Shown: positions 24,184 through 37,341 of the stretch, piece by piece
Layout: every line of letters begins with the position of its first letter
How positions within the stretch are numbered: the stretch's first letter is position 1
Assembly: GCA_963921425.1 (NCBI GenBank)
Contig: OY992833.1
Span: forward strand, 1,924,501-1,988,500
From: Dryas octopetala
Taxonomy: Eukaryota; Streptophyta; Magnoliopsida; Rosales; Rosaceae
Direction of reading: 5' to 3'
Length of the DNA stretch: 64,000 bases
Made by a program: the position numbers and the translations under genes
The notes under the pieces: generated by a model
What the model was told of the DNA's origin: nothing
Databases searched by the model: none
The model's input: only the letters and a program-made list of their open reading frames with translations

Positions 24184-26180
24184 TATTTATTATATTTCAA
24201 CTTATCATCTTAGGGATAGGATCATGGGATAGATACTTTGACAAATATTTGAACAATCTTTTTTGGATTTGGATCTTCTTCTAAGCTAGCTAATTTACTA
24301 ATTAACCTAGCTAAGCTTTTTATTTTAAGAAATCATGTGTCTACTATAAGATCCTATAGTTTACAATAATTTAGAGGGACTGTAAACAGAAAAAACAAAA
24401 AAAAAAGGTGAGTTTAACAATTTGGATTGGCCTTTTTTTTTTTTTTTATGATTAGCTCTCTTCACCCTTGGCTGCCACAGTTTTCTTTGTGTTTGTCGTT
24501 TCGTATCATGAAATGAAATAAATTATGTTATGTTTATGTTTATGAAACACAAATAAATTGTGTTGTGTTTACCATTTTTATGCATTTCAAACATTATAAA
24601 ATAATAAACAACTTGAAAGACAATTTGGTGGAAAGAAAATATAGAAATTATAATTTGGATAATAAAATAAAATATTCAAATATATTCAATATTGACCTTA
24701 TTTTAAAAATCTCTTTAAAATAAAACCAATAATATAATTTTTATAAATATTTAAGTTATAAATTATAACTTAAACATTACTTAATCTCAAGGCTTCATTT
24801 AATTAGTTACACAGATATGACTCTCAGCACCACTACAGCTTTAGCACATAGCCATACAAAACTATCAGTACTCTCATATCACAAAATCACTTTTCAGACC
24901 ACTTAAGAGTTAAGACATATATGACTATCACACTCACTTAACCACTGTTGATAGCCTTACAAGTTTCTCCCATGCACAATCCTAACTTCCTAAGTTATAT
25001 TAAAGTTTTGTCTTTATTTGAAAAGACATATAACACAACTTAGCTATTGTAGTAGTTTTGAGCTGCGTGCTCCTTGTTGCCTGGGCCTGTGTGCTCCTTT
25101 CGTTTTTGGTCTTGTAGCTCTTGGTCCTTGATTTTAGATAGTCATGTTTGATGGAGTATTCTGAAGGAGTCATCAACCGAATTAGTTATAGGCTTCTCTG
25201 ATATAGACTTTTTCATTTTCGATCTACTAATCCACAAAATAGTTGATCAATATGCATGGAAAGCAAAATTAGAGACAGGCAATGAGTTCCAGATCACTCT
25301 GCTATGTCTTGAATACGAAGGTCATACGGACTGAATCTTTAATTTGCAGGTAGAATAAGATTTTCTCCATAATGGGTTCAGAAAATTAGAATATTCGATT
25401 AATGCTTTTGCACTACTTACCTACATTTGAAAGACCGGTACCTATGAACTATATATGGAGAAACAAAGAGAACACATTCCGTCCTCACTGGCGACCTCGC
25501 CATATATAGTTCAAAGTGGTGGGTACGTAAGACATTGTTTGGGCACGTTAAAATTTTCTCTCTCATGGATTTTCTTCCCAAACACATTCTGTTCCCTCCC
25601 TTTCTGTTTCTCACTTTCGCAACCCCCATTAGAATATGCTACGTTAAAATAGAATAAGAGGTGGGTACGTTAAAAATTTCTCTATTAGTATTCCCATGCT
25701 TTCACGCAGTAGCATGGATTTGCAATTGTTTAGTGTGGATAAGTGTACGTACAGATTCAGTTGGTTACACAAGATTGGAAAATGTTTGGGGAGAAAACCA
25801 ATACTTGTCTTGAAAGAGTGAGGACTACAATTTTTCTTTATTAATCAACTATTGTTTATTACTATATTTGAAATTTTAGAACGAATACAATTTGTCAAGA
25901 AATTTAAACTCAAACGTACTTCAACAAATATAGACCAAATGTCATCTATTAGATTAAATAATCATTGGCAGCGAGAACAACAATTACAAATTCACTATTT
26001 GCATCTCTATTTTATACTTTAGAGAAATCACACTTTTGGTACATGTGGCATGAGTCATTTTCTATTTAGTCATGTAGTTTAAAAGGTTCAGTCAAACAAG
26101 GCTGGGTCAAAATGACCGAGAAACTGCAACTGCAAAAATGTCGTTTGATGCTTGTTCAACGAGTTGATGTCGACAGCACC
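24184..26180. other. Intergenic AT-rich stretch, no gene seen
   Basis: I see no conserved frame on either strand. The only structure noted is a 14-bp inverted repeat, TGAACTATATATGG at 25445 and CCATATATAGTTCA at 25500, with a loop of about 45 nt. Confidence 0.5.
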
Positions 26181-26815
26181 GGTATGTGGTGGTGGTATTG
26201 GTAGGGCTCAACCGTCAGTATACCGACATCGACACCACAAATCAATTTCCTTACAATTTCAATTTCCTTCAAATTCAACACCACAAATCAATTTCTTAGG
26301 CTACTAGAAACATGTTTAAAGTATCATAATCCATCACCCAACTTCAAACCAACGTAGAAATCAAAATCTCAATTAAGAACATAAAACCTCAAAACTAAAA
26401 AATTGATAATAGTACACCTCAACTCGAATTACCCTTCAATTCTCTTCTTCTTGTAACACAAATACCTAGAAACTAAATGAGAATTAAAGGAAAATTTGGG
26501 TTGGGGGTGTACTTATCAATTTTTTTTTCAGTTTTGGGATTTTATGTTCTTAATTGAAATTTTGATTTTTAAGTTGATGTAAAGTTAGGTGATGGATTGA
26601 GAGACTTTAAACATGTTTCTAGTGGTCTAATAAATTGATTTGAGGTATTGAATTCGAAGGAAATTGAAGTTGAAAGAAAATTTGAAAATTTGATAAAAAA
26701 ATGACAGTTTTTGGTAGCCTATTTTGTGTTCATTTATCTTGAGTTTTATAACTCCGTTTTATGTGGTGGCGGTATGGGTAGGGTTCAACCGTCAGTATAC
26801 CGACATCGACCGACA
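26181..26815. repeat. Truncated foldback copy between ~52-bp direct repeats
   Basis: Positions 26248-26758 match the inner arms of the 12013-20428 foldback element (shared ACAAATCAATTTCTTAGG, GATGGATTGAGAGACTTTAA and TTTTATAACTCCGTTTT). On both sides stands a near-identical direct repeat, ATGTGGTGG…GGTAGGG…CAACCGTCAGTATACC (26182 and 26760). The outer ends of the element are missing. Confidence 0.75.
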
Positions 26816-27294
26816 CCTTCCTTCGTCTTCTTCTTTCTTCTTTTGTGTTGCTGATCTCTAGTTGCTGGTGGTGTTGTTGGTGGCTTGGCAGTGCATACCA
26901 TAAAAAGTACATAAAGTGCAAGCAGAGGCGTGGTGGTGTTGCTGGTGGCTTGGCAGTGTGTGTAGGCTCCAGCGAGGCTGGTGCGACGGTGAGCTTCGGC
27001 TGCTTGGCTTGGCAGCACAACGGCGTAGGGAGAACGATTGCTAAAGGGTGGCTACAAGCTCGGCGGGATGCAAAGTCTCTCGAAGAAGCAGGTGAAGTCC
27101 CAGGTTCCCAGCCGTGAAGTCCCAACCACCGAAACCAATCACACCAACCCGAAAACTACTGCATCCGAAGTTGTCAGTAACTAACCTTGTCGGTAGCGGC
27201 AACGGTTACAAAGTTGGCCATACCATAGGATGGTGGTTCGGTGGTCGATCATGGGGTGGCGGTTCAGTTCCCGATACCAACCTAGCCCTACAGT
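26816..27294. other. Intergenic stretch, GC-richer, with an imperfect repeat
   Basis: A GGTGGTGTTG-rich motif ending GGTGGCTTGGCAGTG occurs twice (26867 and 26931). No protein family is recognised in any frame. Confidence 0.45.
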
Positions 27295-27580
27295 CAAATT
27301 CATGCTACTTTCTTTAATTTTTAATCAAGGCCAAACTTACTTGTAATTTCATCGATGATATGACAATGGCACAACTCCATAGTGGCATGAATATAGGTAT
27401 TTTGGTCATTTTGTGGAAGATCTCATGCCATTTTGAAGTCTCCACGTCACTTCCCATCACATGGATACTTCATATTGGCATGAGACCATGTGAAGTATCC
27501 ACATCGCTAACCATAAGAAAATTATGAAATTATGAATTTTGCCTTGATTGCAAATTAAAGTAAAGCACATGAATTTAATT
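27295..27580. mobile_element. Small foldback MITE candidate (~285 bp)
   Basis: AAATTCATG…CTTTAATT…AATCAAGGC at the left is matched by the inverted form at the right (GCCTTGATTGCAAATTAAAG…CATGAATTT). A smaller internal inverted repeat (ATGGATACTTCA / TGAAGTATCCA) lies between. Limits are approximate and no target duplication was found. Confidence 0.55.
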
Positions 27581-27911
27581 AAAGCTTTTCGAACCGGTGG
27601 GGCTAAAGTGAAAAATGACCTACACCACATGAATTAAAAGTATAAGATGGCCTATTACTTTCTAATTGTGTTAGGGTCTAGGGTTAGGCATAAATAGGAA
27701 TGGCCTTGCTTTCTTTTAAGGGATTTCAAAGGCTACAAGTACACCAGTCTCATAATCCGCATTCTTAAGCATAAATTCATACTTCTGGATTGGTTGGTAT
27801 AAATAAAAGGCAAGGTGCTCCTCTAAAAACTTGCACCAGGGTAAGAATACAAATAATTCATTTACAAAGTAGTTTAACTTACACAGCCAAAACTGGTACC
27901 TGAAAATCAGA

Positions 27912-30900
27912 TCACGTATCTATATAATCTACAGATTGAATGGTCCTTACAAGCTCCTTCAAATTCGCCAGTACATGGCGCGGTCCTAAGCTCTTAACAC
28001 CAATGTAATTCAAAAGCTGCTCTAAATCCTACACCACACAAAAACAAAGCTAAGGTCAAATTGAACATGGCATTTTTAATGGTTAAGAAATTAAATAAAG
28101 CAAAACAGAACAAAAGCATCCTTCCATCACCAACAAAAGCAGAAGCAAAAATAGAAAAAATTTGGTAGCTATGCTAAAATAGATATTGTAGATAACAAGA
28201 TACATTCTTTCTTTAATTTATAGAAGTACCCTATGGACCGTGCAATTTCCCTAATATATACACACTTCATTCTGAGAAACAGAAAGGGGCTTGTCAACTT
28301 CTTAACAAACAAACAAATGGCATAACTGTGTACAACTTTCATATAAAGCTTCTTAGCACCCATAAAGTACACAAAACATGCTAGGGAAGAAGATTGATAC
28401 CTGTTGCAGCCTTAAAGAAATTATGAGAAATTCACAATGAAAAGTATACACATCCTACTTGGAACCATTATTGCACTCACTCGTCTCTAGTGAAAACCAC
28501 AATACTCTCATAAGTGAACATGAGCTACGTCAAGTCAAAACCCACTCTTAGGAATCAGAAATATTTTTAATCAAAAAGGTCATAACTTAAGATAAGAAAG
28601 GAAAGGTTTATATAGAGAAAAAAAAAAAAAAAAAAAAACAGAAATGCCAACACATACACGCATATATATATATATATACAATAATTACATATAAGCATGA
28701 AAATTCATACTCCCCAACCGTTAGATCAAAATCCAACGGCTAGCATTTACTTAAAAAGAAAAGTATGATTGGTGAACATTGATTCTGTACTTACCAATAG
28801 ATCAGAATTATAATATATCTATAATATATATATTATATATAAGAGCACCAACTACTTTCTTCTAAAGTTTCCATTGAGTTAATGCTAACCCAAAAGAATA
28901 AACAAAAATGAGATATCGAGGATCGGGAACCTTTTCCACTCTCCAATGCACTAATGAAACATTTTTCCAACAGGGTGAGAGGATAAAGGTCACTACAGTA
29001 AGGCAGAATTAGTCTGTGTACCTCAAATCTGTAATTACTGTTCCTACATATTTCTATAGGTTTAAGCTTCAAACTCTGAGAGAACTGAACATGTTACATT
29101 CACCTCAATAAAACAGAATCTTTTAAAATTGGTGCAAAAAATTCAAAGGAAACAGAATGAAAAGGTGCACAAAACCACTAAAATCTATAAGTCAATGCAA
29201 CATGAAAATGTAAATGCTGAAACTACAGTTCTAGAGATGGGTGGGTAAGAACAAAAAAACTAAGTAATGAAAGATGCAAGAACACTCATACTATATTAGG
29301 TGTTTGCACAAGCTAAGGAATGAAGGTTGCGATTACCAAAACGAAAATTCAAAAGGAGAACTTTAACACACACAAATGCAAAAAGATCACACTAACAAAA
29401 AAATAATAGCCATATACAAACTAACAAAAACTATTTTAATCTCAATAGGTGTTATGGACTCCCAACACAAGATATGAACAAAATTGCACCTTGTTTAGTA
29501 AGAATACAGCATAAGCTGCTCTCGTTGTGTCTTGACCATCTAAAAAGAGAGGGAACTCCACAAGTTTCACATCCATGGAAACCACTGTATTTGACGATAA
29601 ATCAGATGAAGAAGGCTCTATGGATGGCCCATAATCAATAATATAGGAGTGGGAACCACCCAAGCGCAAAGGATAACGCAAAGGAACTTTTAAGTAGGAG
29701 GCAATAAGTAAAACAGCCTGCATACAAAATCAATATAATAGAGCATTCTTATACAAAACAACTTTGGCTAAACAAAAAACAAAAATAAAAAAAAATTGCC
29801 ACCTAAGAAATGCACTTGAATATAATAGCATAATTATAAAAAAAATTAAATAAAGTTACAATTCCTTTTGGAACAGGAGATTATTATGACAGCTTAAGGT
29901 AAAAGATTCTAGATTCAACATGTATCAATTGATAACTTTATAGCAAGTGAAGAAAAAGTACTACGCACATGACCGACATATCCCAGGGCTGTTGCAGACC
30001 TCTGAACCTCCTTCTTGTCAGTGAAAAAACTCATCATTTTAAAAGGCAGCATAGTCAAATGGAGACCTAAAATTGTCAATGTTCCTTGGTTTGCAGGTTT
30101 AAATCGAGCAGAATTACCTGGTAAAAAATTGGAGAAAAAGCAGAAGAAAAATATAATCTGAGTACCACGATCACAGCAGGATACATTACAATAGGTTATT
30201 AGCCTTGACAGGAAGAACAAATGAATTTGTCACAAAAAATCATCTTGAAAGGAACATAAAACTGAAGATGGATATTTTGATATTCTAGCCAATTAAATCA
30301 TTAAGAATACATATTTATATACAATTAAGAAAAAAATAAATTAAAAACATTGACATGGTGACACTGAAATATATCAGATATACAAAGCATAATAGAAAGT
30401 AGGGGAAAAAAACGATTTTGGTCCCTGTCTTTTACCCTGAAAACAAATTTCGTCCTTGTGGTTTCAAAATTCCGCATTTGGTCCCTGTGTTTTAAGTTGT
30501 TTGCAATTTTAGGACAATTTTAACAAAATCAAATTTTCAATTTGGGGACATCCACAATGCAGATGCCCCCGCCATTCGAATGGTGCTATATTTTTCATTT
30601 TCTTTAAGCTTTTGTTTCCAAGTTGCAACAGGGTCTATTACTTTAGGATGTACTAGTTTAGGGGTTACAGTTAAATTTTAGTTCTAGGGTTTAGGGCGTT
30701 AGCCCAAACCCTAAACCCTAAATGGAAAAAAATATGAAGTAAAAAATAGTGTCATTCCAATGGCAGGGGACATCTGCAGTGCGGGGCGCCGCTCCATTTG
30801 AATGGCAAGGGATCCTACAATGCGGGATCCCATCAGAGGAGCTTTTTCTATATATTTATGTGTACATAGGTAGGTCCTTACATGACATATAGCTGACGTA

Positions 30901-33822
30901 ATGCTAAAAGAGACTTAGATGTCTTGTATTCAATAGCATTCAAAAGACATAAAGAAGCTCAAATAATTTAAAGAAGCCAAATCAACATTATCCACAATTG
31001 AACAGAAGGAAATTGCATATATGATGAATAGATATCTAGGGTCATGCAGGCCAACCATCTAAGGGATCCAAGACACAAACTTTTAATAAAGGAACAAAAA
31101 AATGCGATGTGGGGAAAAAGAAAAAGTACAAAACCACATAACTTCATGAATACTCATCAGCAGTCATACATAGATTCAATGTGTATATATACCTTCATAC
31201 TCAGATAACATTGAAAGCTGTACAACACTTAGAAGAGTTGAGTGCATGGGAAACAAACAAAAAAAATTACTTAAAAAGAAAGCCATATCTTATGACAGTT
31301 GAGGAAGCAAATGAAACTACAATCATTGCCATGATATCCAAAATTTCATGAATGTGGATACATAGAAAAGGGATGTAGTAATTGCTTGAACCATTAGCCT
31401 CTTTTTCATTCCTTTAGCTATATGGGTAATTATTGCTTCTACCTCGGTTACTCTATTTTTTTTCTTTTTTTCTTTTTTTTCTTTTTTTTCTTTTTTGGAT
31501 TCCACAAACTAAACAGAGTCTAGTACAATATAAAATAAAAATCATAAAGTAAAAACTCGCTACCATATACCTGATCTACTAGTGTTAGGAAATGAATCAA
31601 GTTCCTGTTCTTGTGCAGGACCCATAGTGAACTTTACAGGATAGAGCATTGAAACTTGTGATATCATATGTTGTTGTCTCCTTCTTAGCATCTTTTGCAA
31701 GTTTTTAAGACGAATATATCCCTTTTCTCTGCAAAGTAGCTGATTTGACTCCTGTAATAAAACCATAATCAGTTTACTACCATACAAGCATATATCAAAT
31801 ATTAAAATTTCATAATAACCATTAACCCTGAAAACTGCATAGAGAAGATAAATTAAAGCTTTTAATGAAAAGTATAGCAAGGTAAATTTTAACTTTTGAA
31901 ATGGATAAAGCCAATAGACAATACATGCATCTTTTGTAGAGTGATAAAAATAATCTGTCTGATGAAATGAAACAAAATATCTTATTTAAACACGTATAGG
32001 ACTAGTTTACTAATAAAGAAGAAAAAGAAGAACAATTTGCAATTCAAAAGCGACCCAACCTAAGTTTATAAAACCTATCACTAGAGGGATATAAGATGAT
32101 AATGCCTGGAAAGACTTATTAGTTCCTGAACAAAAGATTAAAATAAAGGAATTGAAGGCCAGAAAACACCCGAGAATTGTCATCCAAACTTTAAACTTTT
32201 AAAATCACAATTTTCATAACATCAGCCCATCATGTCATGATTGGTATGCAATATTCAAATTTCCAGTGTTTCCTAGTCATATTCATTATTTATCAATGGT
32301 ATAATTCACATTAATCACCATGTACTATATAAAGAAAATAAAACTGTGAGAGAGCTTCCGTTTTTCAACACAGCACACTACTCCAATAGAAACTAAAGTT
32401 TATAATTCACAAACGTTTAAATCCTCTTCCAACCAAAATTGCAACCCCAACCACTATTTGGTACATAGTAATTATAATTAAGTTTACCTCCAATCGCTTC
32501 CTAGCGACAGATAGAGCCGTCCCAGCAACCAAAAGTGACCTAAGTTCTTTACTAAGCTGCTCCTCTTTCTTTTTAGTATCCTCAACGGCAAGCATAGAAT
32601 GCATCGACATGTTTCCCAACACCATTTTTCTAGCCTCAAGTTTCTGGTGCATTTCCTCAAGCTCATTTGATCGGTTCAATGACTCAGCTTCAACCTGCCA
32701 ACCATGTTGCCACCCGCTAACCCGCGGGCTAATCAATTAAGGCCCAATAAATCAAGTAACAAAGAAATGTGCCAACGATGACTTAGTGCACAATCAGAAT
32801 ACCCTTTCGATGTGTAACTCCTAAAATTTTAGTTGCTCTGACTAAAAGCTAATGCACAGTCGGCGGGGTGTGTGTAGGGGGGTTCACATTTGTTTGATTT
32901 CTTTATTTAATTACTAAATAAATAACTCAAGAACTCAATTTTGCCTTGACTTATTATTTAGGTCAACTAAGTGAATTTTTTATTACTGTAAATACTAAAT
33001 ACTAAGCAGCAGAAACCATAGACAATAAAGAACTTTGACTAATTTCTGAAAGCGAAAAGTAACAAAATATGCTGTAATGCTTTATTTGACTAGTTTCATA
33101 TTTAAAATATGAAACTTATAAATAATTGGAAATTTAATGCATCTTCTTTTCTTTAATTCACTAAGACACCAAAGACAGAAAGAAAATTTTACAGCCACTA
33201 AGTGTCAACTTACAAAGCCCTCAATTCATATTTTCAGAGCCTAATACCACCAATCTAGCTGAAACTAGATTATCAATCTGATTTTAATAAAAATTAAATT
33301 AAAAAAATAGAAATAATCCATGCCCTCAAAAACCAAATTAGATTCACAAAACCAGTGGCCAAGCTAAAATTAAGTTTGATTTTCCTACTAACACCCAAAC
33401 AATTCTAACTTCTCCATCTAAGTTCATTCATTCAGCAACCACACAATCCTAATTATCTTCAAATCACTAAATGAAGAACAATTCAAACTCCAACTTCTAT
33501 TAAACCCTACTAAACAAGAAATAAAACTATATCTCCCTATTCACCTAAATTTTCTCACTAACCAAACATATTCTAGTCTCCTATACACATTACCTGAACA
33601 GCAAAAGCACTAAACTTTCAGCATCCAATGAAACCCTACCTCAATGAGAGACTCGAGCTTCCGTTGAAGGCTCTGCTTCTTCTCCTGAGCTTCTTTGAGC
33701 GCAGAAGAAAGACTCCACAACCTCGCAAGCTCTTGCTCGAATTCCTCCCATTCGATCACCTTCACATTTTCGGGATTGCTCTTCTTCTTCGGCTCTGCAG
33801 AGAGCGTTCGGTCTCGTTCCAT
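27912..33822 (-). CDS. VPS38: VPS38/UVRAG-type subunit of the class III PI3-kinase complex, 354 aa
   Basis: Exons on the - strand: 33822-33640, 32694-32488, 31751-31571, 30117-29969, 29717-29490 and 28028-27912 (stop TGA), all GT-AG with matching phases, 355 codons. The N-terminus ([15 protein letters not shown]) leads into a charged coiled coil ([21 protein letters not shown] through exon 2, [13 protein letters not shown] … [12 protein letters not shown]). The C-terminal part has the conserved UVRAG/Atg14-family blocks: [50 protein letters not shown] and [19 protein letters not shown]. Known role: with VPS34, VPS15 and ATG6 it forms PI3-kinase complex II, producing PI3P for endosomal and vacuolar sorting. 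Length and order match the usual plant protein (~350 aa). The gene appears intact. Intron 4 (30116-donor side excluded) and the other introns hold repeats only. Confidence 0.92.
30405..30870. repeat. Repeat remnant in intron 3 of the VPS38-type gene
   Basis: Contains GATTTTGGTCCCTGT and TTTGGTCCCTGTGTTTTAA, phrases common in plant transposon ends. Three CCATTNNAATGG micro-palindromes follow, and inverted telomere-like units lie at 30685-30722. There is no open frame. It lies between exon 3 (ends 31571) and exon 4 (starts 30117). The class is uncertain. Confidence 0.5.
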
Positions 33823-35371
33823 TAAGAATAGGAGAGAGAGTGTTGTTGTGGTTTGAATTTGAGGCGAGGCCAGGGGCTCGACGTCATCGTCCCGGAGTCG
33901 CCGGTTAGGGTTCAGAAGTCATTTACTCGGGAAAGTTTTTTGGTTTTTTTTCTCGGGAAAATGGGTTTGGAATTTTCGGACTGGGGAGAAAAGTGTTTGG
34001 TAGAGCAAAGAATGACAAGTGGAAAGGAGGACTGGAAGTTACACAGACGAGGATATAAATGTCATTTACCTGGAACAAACAGGAACCCTGCTGTGATGTG
34101 CACCCGGTTGTATAGGATTATGCCTAAATTCGATTACCTCTCCTTTCTTTTTTTCTCTTGTAAATTTGTAATTCTCTCTTGTAAATTGTAAATTTTGTAA
34201 TCTTGTTTGAATTCAAATTCCCAGACCTGCTTGTATTGGTAGGCCATATCTATATTAGAGATGTGGTATATAATGTGTTATCAAATTGTGGTTTTCCTAA
34301 TATTATTGATCATAATTGATTAAGTTGACAAAAATAGTATACTCATCATAATTTAATAAGTTGACAAAAAAAAATATCAATTAATAAACGTAAATAAATC
34401 ATGGAGATTAGGGAAACTAATCAACCATATATGTATATAAATGGGTATTAGTTTATCTTAATTTACATAAATGATGGTATCAGTTTTATATGAAATGAAA
34501 TCATGATAGGCAATAGATCAAATTAATGAAGGTTTGTACCAAAATTAGGGGAAAAGATGATAATTTTAGATCCTTTGAGTGCATATTCATTGTCAGAGAT
34601 GGGATGACTAGATTAGCCATAGCTAATTCGATAAAGGAGGGGTGAAAGACTAAAATTTCGATATCTCCGAACCTTCTATGAACAAGGTGGAGTTGTTCCA
34701 CAAGTCTTGCCAAACATATAAAAGAAATCAAAAATTATTTGATTATATAATCGTTATTAAATAAACAAATAATGAGTCAAATTGTTATCAAAATCGTCTG
34801 TTTATTTTATCACAGTTACATAATCAAACGATTTCTGATTTGGTTAATTTTTATCAGAGATGATCTTCATAGTTAGAACAAAAAATTGAACGATTCGATC
34901 ATAAATTTACATTGCGTAATGAGAATAATAAAGAAGAAGGTTGATAAACAAGGTAGATTGAAGAAGGTGAATATCATTCAAAAAATAAAATGGGAGGTGT
35001 TATTCGCATTTCCAAAAAGTCATCATGCACTCTTTCCACCTTTTTAGTTATTTATTTTTTTCTTTTATCATTTCAATTGTCAAAATTACTCCCCAATTGT
35101 TTTTTGGGCTAATTACAAAAAAATAATAAATATTTTCAATATTACAAATTAGTTAATGAACTTTTTCAAAATATCATAATAGTCACTATTGACCAAAATA
35201 AAATTAGAGAAACTATGTGAATTAACAACTGGACAAAAACAAAAACGAATTTACAGATTTTGTCATTGTGCTGACATTCTGCTAACATCACCAATGTCCA
35301 ATTTTTAAAATTATATATAAATCAATAATAATCACATACTTTTTTTAATTGGTAACTGTGTTACAATTAAA
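33823..35371. other. Upstream region of the VPS38-type gene and AT-rich flank
   Basis: The first ~200 bp left of the ATG (in coding sense) should hold the 5' UTR and promoter. Beyond about 34200 the sequence is AT-rich with no recognisable gene. An open - strand stretch at 34501-34731 has no family resemblance. Confidence 0.45.
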
Positions 35372-36190
35372 AAAGGTAATGGGCAAATTACACAAAAGTA
35401 CCTCAACTAACCACCCTATTTCACTTGAGTACCCCAATAAAAAAAAGTTGCTCGTAGGTACCTCAATTACTGATTTTGCACACCCAGGTACCTCCGTCAA
35501 CTATTCCGTCAGGAAACTGTTAATTGTCCACGTGGCACACTGACATACCTTTAAAAAAATGCCACGTGGACAAAAAAATAATAAAAAATGAAATAAACTT
35601 TAAAAAATGAAATAATTATTTTAAAAAACTAAAAAAATTAAAAACTCAAAAACAAAAAAATAAAAAAAAAAAACAAAAAACAAAAGAAAAAAAATGGAGT
35701 TGCAGGGGCTAGTGCAGCCTCCCTCCGCCTCCCACCCCTCCCTCCGAGACCCACCCAACCCAGCCATCACCCCTCCGACCCCAGCTACCCTGCTGCCGAC
35801 CCACTCGGCCACCCACCCCCTCTTTCTCCCCCTTCTCCTCTCTCTGCCTCACTCTCTCTCTCCTCGCCCTTCACTTTCTCTCTCTGCCTCCCTCTCTCTC
35901 TCTCTCCCCGACCGAGCCACCCACCCCTCTCTCCCCCCTCCCATCTCCTCTCTCTCTGCCTCACTCTCTCTCTCTCTCCCCAAAACCCCAGCCCCGACCC
36001 ACCCTGCCCCGAGCTCCACCTTCGTTCAGATCTAAAAGAGAGATGTGAAAGCATCGGAAGCTTCATCCATGGCAGCCTCTGGCTTCCACAATATGTTCTC
36101 AATTCCAATTTTCAGAGCCGATCAATTGGCTCAGTGCGGTCCTGCACAGTAAGCCGCTCTGACACATCACAAAGTGATTTGAGATTGCAC

Positions 36191-36626
36191 TGTTGGAGTT
36201 GATGTTCAACCCCATTCTGGTTTTGGTCACCTAGTTGCATCAGGATACTTGCAGCCTAAGCATTAACCGAGTTCCATATGGATTGAACCTTGCAGCCTTA
36301 ATAAGTTTAAGTGTTTACAAGTTATAAAAGGCTAAAGGGATTCCTAATCATTAAAGGACAATGAATTAGTATGCTATACTAATTAGGATATCTTAAAGAG
36401 TTGAGTTATGGGATTCAAACTCTTGAGGACAGTAAAGATGTATATATACTAGATCCCTTTGCACGCAGTACACACACAAAAATAAGGCTACTCCCCATAT
36501 AGTAGGAAGTGTTAAGGCTGCTGTGAGTGCAAAGAAGATCTAGACCAATTACTGCTCTGCAACATGGATGCTGCTATGGTGAACTCAGGTAAGTGTTCTA
36601 ATTCATATCAGCCTACAGGTTTAACA
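36191..36626 (+). repeat. 5' LTR of the copia element (436 bp)
   Basis: Begins TGTTGGAGTTG and ends TTTAACA (TG…CA). Two TATA-like runs are present, at 36322-36330 (TTATAAAAG) and 36440-36448 (TATATATA). An ATG at 36564 is followed by a consensus splice donor (CAG|GTAAGT, 36586-36594). It differs from the 3' LTR at one base (T at 36460). Confidence 0.95.
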
Positions 36627-37341
36627 TGTGGTATCAGAGCATGGCTGTATGTTTAGAAACCTTAAATAAAATTGACAATCTGATTATATGTGAGAAATTA
36701 TATGTTAAAGACCACTGTATGCATATTTTTGAAATCGAATTTCTCTGTTCAATCTGTATTGCCATGAAAATCATATTCTTCTGTACTAACAGTTTTATGC
36801 AGCAGTTTTATTATGTTTTGTTTTGTTTTTGGGATTTTCGACTCTGTAACTTGTAGTGTTGCAAGTAATATCTCCTAAAATCAAAACCTATGAAGAATGA
36901 TTATTTATCTTATTGTATTATCTGAGATATTGTATATATATATATGTAAACTCAGGCATGATCAATGTTTTGGAGGGTTCTTGAACTAATTAAGCAAGCA
37001 ACTCGCAGCCTAGTTAACTTGAGAAGTCTCCAAAAACAACAGGTTGTTGATCAAATTGCATGACCAACACATGACAGGTGAAGTACTTATCTGCTCATAA
37101 GTGATAATTACTTCACTGTGGTCAGTGTGGTGATGGCTAGCATAGAAGATGAATTTACATGGACTATTAAAGGATTTCCTTCTGTCCATCGATGTGGGAA
37201 GTTCTTTATAAGGCAGTACATGTATATTCATAATCTAAGTGCTATAGCATGGTTTACTCTCAGCCCATAGGTGTGAGTCGACTGTGTTAGTAAAGTTTTT
37301 CTTGGGGATTAAGTTTAACACTTAGTTTTTTAAATTCTCAG
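36589..37341 (+). other. Predicted intron in the copia leader, spanning the PBS
   Basis: Donor CAG|GTAAGT (36586-36594) and acceptor TTTTTTAAATTCTCAG|TT (to 37341). Splicing would join MDAAMVNS to [12 protein letters not shown] in the gag frame. The motif VNS occurs on both sides of the junction. Confidence 0.65.
36629..36640 (+). promoter_or_regulatory. Primer-binding site for initiator Met-tRNA
   Basis: TGGTATCAGAGC two bases after the 5' LTR, the standard PBS of plant copia elements complementary to the tRNA-iMet 3' end. Confidence 0.93.

Noticed and set aside
30685-30722. Telomere repeat as a sign of a chromosome end
   Set aside because: Only a few inverted units inside a gene intron; interstitial, not terminal.
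35694-36108. Proline-rich and arginine/glutamate-rich open frames on both strands
   Set aside because: Low-complexity CT/GA sequence inside a foldback element; both strands are open only because of composition.
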